Shown: positions 10,553-20,498 of the stretch, one piece after another | Numbering within the stretch: the stretch's first letter is position 1 | Layout: each line of letters starts with the position of its first letter | Origin: Oscarella lobularis | Taxonomy: Eukaryota > Porifera > Homoscleromorpha > Homosclerophorida > Oscarellidae | Length of the DNA: 64,000 nucleotides | Assembly: GCF_947507565.1 (NCBI RefSeq) | Contig: NC_089180.1 | Location: 992,001-1,056,000, forward strand | Direction: 5' to 3' | Position numbers and translations under genes: made by a program | Notes under the pieces: generated by a model | What the model saw: the letters and a program-made list of their open reading frames with translations, nothing else | What the model was told of the DNA's origin: nothing | The model's database searches: none

Positions 10553-11220
10553 TTTCTAACAAAGACGGCGGCGTCAAATACCGCTTTTGTTTCTAAAAAG
10601 ACGACGGCATTAGATGCAGCTTTCGTCTTTGAAAGAGACGGCGGCATCAGATGCCGCTTTCCTCTTTAAGAAAGACAGCGGCATCAGATGCCGCTTTTGT
10701 CTCTAACAAAGAAGGCTTAATCAGACGCCGCTTTCATCTCTAACACAGAAGGTGACATCAGACGCCGCTTTCGTCTCTAATAAGGAAGGAGGAATCAGCT
10801 GCCTCATTCACAAAGAAGCGGCATCAGATGCCGCTTTCCTCTCTAAGAAAGAAGGCTGAATCAGACGCCGCTTTCCTCTCTAACACAGAAGGTGACATCA
10901 GACGCCGCTTTCGTCTCTAATAAGGAAGGAGGAATCAGCTGCCTCATTCGTCTCTAACAAAAAAGCAGCATCAGATGCCGCTTTCGTATCTAACAAAGAA
11001 GACTGAATCAGACGCCGCTCACCTCTCTAACACAGAAGGTGACATCAGATGCCGCTTTCGTCTCTAAGAAAGAGATCGGCATCAGATGCCGCTCTCGTCT
11101 CTAACTAAGAGGGCGGCATCAGATGCCGCTTTCGCCTCTAATAAGAAAGGAGGAATCAGCCGCCCCCTTCGTCTCTAACAAAGAAGCAGCATCAGATGCC
11201 GCTTTCGTCTCTAAAAGAGA

Positions 11221-13895
11221 AGGCAGCGTCAGAGGCCGCTTCGTCTCTAACAAAAGAAGGCAGCATCACAACGGTGACAGCCGTTCGTCTCTAACAAAGA
11301 AGGCATCATCAGATGCCGCTTTCGCTTCTAATAAGGAAGGCGGCATCAGATGCCCTTTCGTCTCTAACAGAGGCCGCGGTTTCAGATGCAGCTTTCATCT
11401 CTAACGAAGACGGCGGCATCAGATGCCGCTTTCATCTCTAACAGAGACGGCGGCATTAGATGCCGCTTTCGTCTTTGAAAGAGACGGCGGCATCAGATGC
11501 CGCTTTCCTCTTTAAGAAAGACAGCGGCATCAGATGCGGCTTTCGTCAATAATAAAGAAGGCGGCATTAGACGCCACTTTCGTCTCTAAAAGAGACGGCG
11601 GCATCAGATGCCACTTTCGTTTCTAACATAGACGGCGGCATTAGATGCCGCTTTCATCTCTAACAAAGACGGCGGCATAAGATACAACTTTCGTTTCTAA
11701 CAAAGACGGCGGCGTCAAATACCTCTTTCGTTTCTAACAAAGACGGCGGCATTAGATGCAGCTTTCGTCTTTGAAAGAGACGGCCGCATCAGATGCCGCT
11801 TTCCTCTCTAAGAAAGACAGCGGCATCAGATGCCGCTTTCGTATCTAACAAAGAAGACTGAATCAGACGCCGCTCACCTCTCTAACACAGAAGGTGACAT
11901 CAGATGCCGCTTTCGTCTCTAAGAAAGAGATCGGCATCAGATGCCGCTCTCGTCTCTAACTAAGAGGGCGGCATCAGATGCCGCTTTCGCCTCTAATAAG
12001 GAAGGAGGAATCAGCCGCCCCATTCGTCTTTAACAAAGAAGCAGCATCAGATGACGCTTTCGTCTCTAACAAAGAAGGCAGCATCAGATGCCGCTTTCGT
12101 CTCTAAAAGAGAAGGCAGCGTCAGAGGCCGCTTCGTCTCTAACAAAAGAAGGCAGCATCACAACTGTGACAGCCGTTCGTCTCTAACAAAGAAGGCATCA
12201 TCAGATGCCGCTTTCGCTTCTAATAAGGAAGGCGGCATCAGCTGCCCTTTCGTCTCTAACAAAGACCGCGGTTTCAGATGCAGCTTTCATCTCTAACGAA
12301 GACGGCGGCATCAGATGCCGCTTTCTTCTCTAACAGAGACGGCGGCATTAGATGCCGCTTTCGTCTTTGAAAGAGACGGCGGCATCAGATGCCGCTTTCC
12401 TCTTTAAGAAAGACAGCGGCATCAGATGCCGCTTTCGTCTCTAACAAAAAAGGCTTAATCAGACGCCGCTTTCATCTCTAACACAGAAGGTGACATCAGA
12501 CGCCGCTTTCGTCTCTAATAAGGAAGGAGGAATCAGCTGCCTCATTCGTCTCTAACAAAGAAGCGGCATCAGATGCCGCTTTCCTCTCTAAGAAAGAAGG
12601 CTGAATCAGACGCCGCTTTCCTCTCTAACACAGAAGGTGACATCAGACGCCGCTTTCGTCTCTAATAAGGAAGGAGGAATCAGCTGCCTCATTCGTCTCT
12701 AACAAAAAAGCAGCATCAGATGCCGCTTTCGTATCTAACAAAGAAGACTGAATCAGACGCCGCTCACCTCTCTAACACAGAAGGTGACATCAGATGCCGC
12801 TTTCGTCTCTAAGAAAGAGATCGGCATCAGATGCCGCTCTCGTCTCTAACTAAGAGGGCGGCATCAGATGCCGCTTTCGCCTCTAATAAGAAAGGAGGAA
12901 TCAGCCGCCCCCTTCGTCTCTAACAAAGAAGCAGCATCAGATGACGCTTTCGTCTCTAACAAAGAAGGCAGCATCAGATGCCGCTTTCGTCTCTAAAAGA
13001 GAAGGCAGCGTCAGAGGCCGCTTCGTCTCTAACAAAAGAAGGCAGCATCACAACGGTGACAGCCGTTCGTCTCTAACAAAAGAAGGCATCATCAGATGCC
13101 GCGTTCGCTTCTAATAAGGAAGGCGGCATCAGATGCCCTTTCGTCTCTAACAGAGGCCGCGGTTTCAGATGCAGCTTTCATCTCTAACGAAGACGGCGGC
13201 ATCAGATGCCGCTTTCATCTCTAACAGAGACGGCGGCATTAGATGCCGCTTTCGTCTTTGAAAGAGACGGCGGCATCAGATGCCGCTTTCCTCTTTAAGA
13301 AAGACAGCGGCATCAGATGCTGCTTTCGTCAATAATAAAGAAGGCGGCATTAGACGCCACTTTCGTCTCTAAAAGAGACGGCGGCATCAGATGCCACTTT
13401 CGTTTCTAACATAGACGGCGGCATTAGATGCCGCTTTCATCTCTAACAAAGACGGCGGCATAAGATACAACTTTCGTTTCTAACAAAGACGGCGGCGTCA
13501 AATACCTCTTTCGTTTCTAACAAAGACGGCGGCATTAGATGCAGCTTTCGTCTTTGAAAGAGACGGCGGCATCAGATGCCGCTTTCCTCTCTAAGAAAGA
13601 CAGCGGCATCAGATGCCGCTTTCGTATCTAACAAAGAAGACTGAATCAGACGCCGCTCACCTCTCTAACACAGAAGGTGACATCAGATGCCGCTTTCGTC
13701 TCTAAGAAAGAGATCGGCATCAGATGCCGCTCTCGTCTCTAACTAAGAGGGCGGCATCAGATGCCGCTTTCGCCTCTAATAAGGAAGGAGGAAACAGCCG
13801 CCCCATTCGTCTCTAACAAAGAAGCAGCATCAAATGACGCTTTCGTCTCTAACAAAGAAGGCAGCATCAGATGCCGCTTTCGTCTCTAAAAGAGA
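11221..13895 (+). repeat. Family A higher-order repeat, period about 892 bp, three copies
   Basis: The rare variant AGGCAGCGTCAGAGGCCGCT starts at 11221, 12113, 13003 and 13896, giving spacings of 892, 890 and 893 bp, or about 24 basic units. The sequence between successive markers keeps the same order of variants with only scattered substitutions and short indels. Confidence 0.88.
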
Positions 13896-15087
13896 AGGCA
13901 GCGTCAGAGGCCGCTTCGTCTCTAACAAAAGAAGGCAGCATCACAACGGTGACAGCCGTTCGTCTCTAACAAAGAAGGCATCATCAGATGCCGCTTTCGC
14001 TTCTAATAAGGAAGGCGGCATCAGATGCCCTTTCGTCTCTAACAAAGACCGCGGTTTCAGATGCAGCTTTCATCTCTAACGAAGACGGCGGCATCAGATG
14101 CCGCTTTCATCTCTAACAGAGACGGCGGCATTAGATGCCGCTTTCGTCTTTGAAAGAGACGGCGGCATCAGATGCCGCTTTCCTCTCTAAGAAAGACAGC
14201 GGCATCAGATGCCGCTTTCGTATCTAACAAAGAAGACTGAATCAGACGCCGCTCACCTCTCTAACACAGAAGGTGACATCAGATGCCGCTTTCGTCTCTA
14301 AGAAAGAGATCGGCATCAGATGCCGCTCTCGTCTCTAACTAAGAGGGCGGCATCAGATGCCGCTTTCGCCTCTAATAAGGAAGGAGGAATCAGCCGCCCC
14401 ATTCGTCTCTAACAAAGAAGCAGCATCAGATGACGCTTTCGTCTCTAACAAAGAAGGCAGCATCAGATGCCGCTTTCGTCTCTAAAAGAGAAGGCAGCGT
14501 CAGAGGCCGCTTCGTCTCTAACAAAAGAAGGCAGCATCACAACGGTGACAGCCGTTCGTCTCTAACAAAGAAGGCATCATCAGATGCCGCTTTCGCTTCT
14601 AATAAAGAAGGCGGCATCAGATGCCCTTTCGTCTCTAACAGAGGCCGCGGTTTCAGATGCAGCTTTCATCTCTAACGAAGACGGCGGCATCAGATGCCGC
14701 TTTCATCTCTAACAGAGACGGCGGCATTAGATGCCGCTTTCGTCTTTGAAAGAGACGGCGACATCAGATGCCGCTTTCCTCTCTAAGAAAGACAGCGGCA
14801 TCAGATGCCGCTTTCGTATCTAACAAAGAAGACTGAATCAGGCGCCGCTCACCTCTCTAACACAGAAGGTGACATCAGATGCCGCTTTCGTCTCTAAGAA
14901 AGAGATCGGCATCAGATGCCGCTCTCGTCTCTAACTAAGAGGGCGGCATCAGATGCCGCTTTCGCCTCTAATAAGGAAGGAGGAATCAGCCGCCCCATTC
15001 GTCTCTAACAAAGAAGCAGCATCAGATGACGCTTTCGTCTCTAACAAAGAAGGCAGCATCAGATGCCGCTTTCGTCTCTAAAAGAGA
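13896..15087 (+). repeat. Family A higher-order repeat, period 596 bp, two intervals
   Basis: The marker AGGCAGCGTCAGAGGCCGCT recurs at 13896, 14492 and 15088, exactly 596 bp apart (16 basic units). Adjacent copies differ by very few bases. The 596-bp form lacks about 296 bp (eight units) relative to the 892-bp form next door, as expected from an unequal exchange in register with the 37-bp unit. Confidence 0.9.
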
Positions 15088-15540
15088 AGGCAGCGTCAGA
15101 GGCCGCTTCTTCCCTAACAAAAGAAGGCAGCATCACAACGGTGACAGCAGTTCGTCTCTAACAAAGAAGGCATCATCAGATGCCGCTTTCGCTTCTAATA
15201 AGGAAGGCGGCATCAAATGCCGCTTTCGTCTCTAAAAGAGACGGCAGCATTAGATGCTACTTTCGTTTCTAACATAGACGGCGGCATTAGATGCCGCTTT
15301 CATCTCTAACAAAGACGGCGGCATAAGATAACAACTTTCTTTTCTAACAAAGACGGCGGCGTCAAATACCGCTTTCGTTTCTAACAAAGACGGCGGCATT
15401 AGATGCAGCTTTCGTCTTTGAAAGAGACGGCGGCATCAGATGCCGCTTTCCTCTCTAAGAAAGACAGCGGCATCAGATGCCGCTTTCGTCTCTAACAAAA
15501 TAGGCTGAATCAGACGCCGCTTGCATCTCTAACACAGAAG

Positions 15541-16482
15541 GTGACATCAGATGCCGCTTTCGCTTCTAATAAGGAAGGCGGCAAACAGCTGCCTCATTCG
15601 TCTCTAACAAAGAAGCAGCATCAGATGCCGCTTTCGTCTCTAACAAAGAAAGCGGCATCAGATGCCGCTTTCCTCTCTAAAGAGACGGCGGCATCAGATG
15701 CCGCTTTCGTCTTTGAAAGAGACGGCCACATCAGATGCCGCTTTCCTCTCAAAGAAAGACAGCGGCATCAGATGCGGCTTTCGTCAATAATAAAGAAGGC
15801 GGCATTAGACGCCACTTTCGTCTCTAAAAGAGACGGCGGCATCAGATGTCACTTTCGTTTCAAACAAAGACGGCGGCATCAAATGCCGATTTCATCTCTA
15901 ACAAAGACGTTAGCATCAGATACCACTTTCGTTTCGAACAAAGACGGCGGCGTCAGATACCGCTTTCGTTTTCTAACAAAGACGGCGGCAGCAGATTCCG
16001 CTTTGGTCTCAAAATACGTAGCGACATCACATGCCGCCTCCGTTTCTGTCAAAGAAGGCGGCATTAGATGCCGCTTTCGTCTTTGAAAGAGACGGCGACA
16101 TCAGATCCCGCTTTCCTCTAAGAAATACAACGGCATCAGATGCGCCTTTGGTCTCTAACAAAGAAGGTGGCATCAGACGCCGCCTTGAAAGACAGCGGCA
16201 TCAGACGCGGCTTCCGTCAACAACAAAGAAAACGGCATTAGACGCCGCTTTCCACTCTAACAAAGAAGGCAGCATCAGATGCCGCTTTCGTCTCTAACAA
16301 AGAATGCGGCATCAGATGCCGCTTTCGTCTCTAAAAGAGAGAGCGGCATCAGATGCCAATTTCGTTTCAAACATAGACGGCGGCATCAGATGCCGCTTTC
16401 GTTTCTAACAAAGACGGCGGCATCAGATGCCGCTTTCCACTCTAACAAGAAAGGGGGCAACAGATTCCGCTTTCGTCTCTAA
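15541..16482 (+). repeat. Most diverged part of family A array
   Basis: Units here vary more than elsewhere, with words such as GCGACATCACATGCCGCC and GAAAGGGGGCAACAG. Small indels keep reading frames open longer (up to 181 codons from 15541). The same diverged order is found inverted at 1-566. The composition of the frame is still pure repeat (Ser-Leu-Thr-Lys and Ala-Ala-Ser-Asp-Ala blocks), so I treat it as non-coding. It may be an older part of the array not recently homogenised. Confidence 0.7.
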
Positions 16483-19400
16483 CAAATAAGGCGGCATTAA
16501 ATGCCGCTTTCATCTCTAACAAAGACGGCGGCATAAGATACAACTTTCGTTTCTAACAAAGACGGCGGCGTCAAATACCGCTTTCGTTTCTAACAGAGAC
16601 GGCGGCATTAGATGCCGCTTTCGTCTTTGAAAGAGACGGCGGCATCAGATGCCGCTTTCCTCTTTAAGAAAGACAGCGGCATCAGATGCCGGTTTCAACT
16701 CTAACAAAGAAGGCTGAATCAGACGCCGCTTTCATCTCTAACACAGAAGGTGACATCAGATGCCGCTTTCGTCTCTAATAAGGAAGGAGGAATCAGCTGC
16801 CTCATTCGTCTCTAAAAAAGAAGCAGCATAACATGACGCTTTCGTCTCTAACAAAGAAGGCGGCATCAGATGCCGCTTTCGTCTCTAAAAGAGAAGGCAG
16901 CGTCAGAGGCCGCTTCTTCCCTAACAAAAGAAGGCAGCATCACAACGGTGACAGCAGTTCGTCTCTAACAAAGAAGGCATCATCAGATGCCGCTTTCGCT
17001 TCTAATAAGGAAGGCGGCATCAAATGCCGCTTTCGTCTCTAAAAGAGACGGCAGCATCAGATGCCACTTTCGTTTCTAACATAGACGGCGGCATTAGATG
17101 CCGCTTTCATCTCTAACAAAGACGGCGGCATAAGATACAACTTTCGTTTCTAACAAAGACGGCGGCGTCAAATACCTCTTTCGTTTCTAACAAAGACGGC
17201 GGCATTAGATGCAGCTTTCGTCTTTGAAAGAGACGGCGGCATCAGATGCCGCTTTCCTCTCTAAGAAAGACAGCGGCATCAGATGCCGCTTTCGTATCTA
17301 ACAAAGAAGACTGAATCAGACGCCGCTCACCTCTCTAACACAGAAGGTGACATCAGATGCCGCTTTCGTCTCTAAGAAAGAGATCGGCATCAGATGCCGC
17401 TCTCGTCTCTAACTAAGAGGGCGGCATCAGATGCCGCTTTCGCCTCTAATAAGGAAGGAGGAATCAGCCGCCCCATTCGTCTCTAACAAAGAAGCAGCAT
17501 CAGATGACGCTTTCGTCTCTAACAAAGAAGGCAGCATCAGATGCCGCTTTCGTCTCTAAAAGAGAAGGCAGCGTCAGAGGCCGCTTCGTCTCTAACAAAA
17601 GAAGGCAGCATCACAACGGTGACAGCCGTTCGTCTCTAACAAAGAAGGCATCATCAGATGCCGCTTTCGCTTCTAATAAGGAAGGCGGCATCAGATGCCC
17701 TTTCGTCTTTAACAAAGACCGCGGTTTCAGATGCAGCTTTCATCTCTAACGAAGACGGCGGCATCAGATGCCGCTTTCATCTCTAACAGAGACGGCGGCA
17801 TTAGATGCCGCTTTCGTCTTTGAAAGAGACGGCGACATCAGATGCCGCTTTCCTCTCAAAGAAAGACAGCGGCATCAGATGCGGCTTTCGTCAATAATAA
17901 AGAAGGCGGCATTAGACGCCACTTTCGTCTCTAAAAGAGACGGCGGCATCAGATGCCACTTTCGTTTCTAACATAGACGGCGGCATCAGATGCCGCTCTC
18001 CACTCTAACAAGAAAGGGGGCAACAGATTCCGCTTTTGTCTCTAACAAATAAGGCGGCATTAGATGCCGCTTTCATCTCTAACAAAGACGGCAGCATAAG
18101 ATACAACTTTCGTTTCTAACAAAGACGGCGGCGTCAAATACCGCTTTCGTTTCTAACAAAGACGGCGGCATTAGATGCAGCTTTCGTCTTTGAAAGAGAC
18201 GGCGGCATCAGATGCCGCTTTCCTCTATAAGAAAGACAGCGGCATCACATGCCGCTTTCGTCTCTATCAAAGAAGGCTGAATCAGACGCCGCTTTAATCT
18301 CTAACACAGAAGGTGACATCAGATGCCGCTTTCGTCTCTATTAAGGAAGGAGGAATCAGCTGCCTCATTCGTCTCTAACAAAGAAGCAGCATCAGATGAC
18401 GCTTTCGTCTCTAACAAAGAAGGCAGCATCAGATGCCGCTTTCGTCTCTAAAAGAGAGAGGCCGGTTGAGGGGTGAAGCTGTAGAACGGTTAAAGGGTTG
18501 AATCTGTTAAGCGATGGAACAGTTGAACGGTAAAACAGTTGAACGATTGAACTGTAGAACAACTTAACGGTGGAACAGTTGAGGGAGTGAACGGTTGAAG
18601 AGGTTAACCTGTTCATCGGTGGAACAGTTGAACAGTGGAACTGTTGAACGGTGAAAATGTTCAACGTTGAAACTGTAGAAGGGGTTAAACCTGATGATTG
18701 GTGGAACAGTGGAACGATTGAACAATTGAACGGTGGAATTGTTGAGAAATTGAACGGTTGAGGAAGTGAACATTAAGAACGGCTAAGTGGTTGAAACTGT
18801 TAAGCGATGGAGCATTTGAACGGTAAAACAGTTGAACTGTTTAACGGTAGAACAGCATAACGGTGGAAAAGTTGAGGGGGTGAACGGTTGAAGAGGTTAA
18901 CCTGTTAATCTGTGGAACGGTTAAACAATAGGACGGTGGATCAGTTGAACCTTATGAGCGGTGGAACAGTTGAACGGTGGAAAAGTTGAAAGGTTAAGGA
19001 TGTGAAAAGTTGAGGTGGTTGAACCTGAATATCGGTGAAACAGATGAACGATGAACAGTTGACCAGTGGAACGGTTAAGGGGAAAAACGGTTGAGGGAGT
19101 TCAACGTGTTTAGCGGTGGAACCGTTTAACGGTGGACCAGGTAAAAGAAGAAACGGCTGAGTTGGCGAACTGTTGAAAGGGTTGAAATATTTCAAAGTTA
19201 AAACATTTGAAGCAGTTAAACGTTGCAATACATGAACGGTTAAACGGTTGAACGGTAGAACAGTTTCACGGTGGAACAGTTTGTGAACGGTTGAAGGGGT
19301 AAACCTCTTCATTCTCAAAAGTTCCACTGTTCAACTGTTCAATCGTTCAACTGTTTAGCCCCTTCAACAGTTTCAACGTTCAACTTTTTCACCGTTCAAC

Positions 19401-20080
19401 AGTTCCACTGTTCAAATTTTCCACCGTTCGACTGTTCCACAAATCAACACGTTCTACCCTTTCAAGCGTTACCCCCTTAACCGTTATACCACTCAACTGT
19501 TCCACCGTTCAACTGTTCCACCGATCAACAGGTTCACCTTTTAACCGTTCACCCCCTCAACTGTTTCACCGTTAAACTGCTTCACTGTTCAAACGTTTAA
19601 CCGTTCAAGTCTCGCACCCGTTTACCCTCTAAACCGTTTCACCGTTTAACAGTTCCACAGTTCAACTGTTCCACTGCTCAACAGGTTCAACTTCCTCAAC
19701 TGTTCACCGTCTCAACCGTTCCACAGTTCAACTGTTTGTACTTTCAACAGGTTCAACTGTTTTTATTTTCAACAGTTTCAACCTCTTATGCCGTTCACCC
19801 CCTCAATCCTACCCTTGTTCAACTGTTCCACAGTTCAACTTTTCCACCTCTCAAAAAGTTTAACTCTCCCAACTGTTCACCCTTTAAACCGTTCCACTGT
19901 TCAACTGTTTCACAGTTCAACTGTTCCACTGCTCAACATAATCAACCCCTCAACCGCTTTCCCTCTAAATCGTTCTAACGTTCAACTGTTTAAATGCTGA
20001 AATGTTCTACCGTTCAACATGTTCAACTGTTAAAAAGTTCAACAGATTCCACCCTTTAAACTTTCAACAGGCTCAACCCC

Positions 20081-20091
20081 TCAACAGTTGA
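20081..20091. repeat. TCAACAGTTGA palindrome at a B strand switch
   Basis: A perfect odd-centred inverted repeat at a plus-to-minus switch, preceded by CCCC and followed by ACAGTGGAAC. The same junction is at 25267-25277, 35473-35483, 61163-61173 and, extended to 13 bp (TTCAACAGTTGAA), at 44952-44964. Confidence 0.88.
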
Positions 20092-20482
20092 ACAGTGGAA
20101 CTTTTAAATGGGTAAACATTTGAGAGGGTTGAACCTGTTGATCGGTGGAACGGTCGAACGGTGGAACAGTTAAACGGTAAAATGGTTCAGGGGTGAACGG
20201 TTGAGGAGGTTGAACCTGATGATCGGTGAAACAGTTGAACAATGGAACATTTGAACAGGGGATCGTTTGAGGGGAGAAAAGGTAGAGGGAGTTCAACCTG
20301 TTGGCCAGTAGAACAGTTTAACGGTAGAACAGTTGAACGGTGGAACAGTTGAGTGGTATAACGGTTAAGGGGGTGAACACTTGAAAGCGTTGAACCTGTC
20401 GATCGGTGGGATAGTCGAACAGTGGAACATTTGAACGGTGGAACGGTTGAGGGGCTGAACAGTTGAGTGACTTTAACCTGTT

Positions 20483-20498
20483 AAACGGTTAACCGTTT
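20483..20498. repeat. Perfect 16-bp palindrome at a B strand switch
   Basis: AAACGGTTAACCGTTT is fully self-complementary at a minus-to-plus switch, with an identical copy at 25669-25684 in the duplicate. It differs from the palindrome at 7381-7396 by a compensating pair of changes that keep it perfect. Confidence 0.93.

Larger units (their letters stand above)
10553..18462 (+). repeat. Family A 37-bp palindromic tandem array, main block
   Basis: About 214 head-to-tail units averaging 37 bp. The consensus core is GCGGCATCAGATGCCGC, a perfect inverted repeat with 8-bp arms around a central A. Outside it lie AGACG on the left and CGTCT on the right, so each unit can form a hairpin of about 30 nt with a small bulge, separated by a CTAACAAA linker. 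Diverged variants (for example ATCAGACGCCGCTCACC and AAGAGATCGGCATCAG) occur in fixed order and define higher-order repeats. The unit length is not a multiple of three and the linker supplies a TAA, so frames stay short (81 aa typical, 181 aa at most). Both edges abut truncated C (left) and truncated B (right) segments. Confidence 0.95.

Noticed and set aside
13834..15235. Three to four nearly identical 69-81 codon frames, at first sight a small gene family
   Set aside because: They recur exactly with the 596-bp higher-order repeat and consist of the A unit in three frames; the repetition is explained by array amplification.
15541..16086. 181-codon frame in family A, resembling a repeat protein
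   Set aside because: The 37-bp unit shifts frame every copy and the linker carries TAA, so long frames exist only where indels happen to avoid it. No start context, domain or conserved neighbour supports a gene.
10553..18462. CRISPR array, because of 37-bp palindromic repeats
   Set aside because: There are no unique spacers: the full 37 bp is the repeat. No cas-like gene is nearby, and higher-order repeats would not be expected in a CRISPR locus.
10553..18462. REP/BIME-like bacterial intergenic palindromes
   Set aside because: Those occur as a few copies between genes, not as an 8-kb uninterrupted array with no gene in sight.
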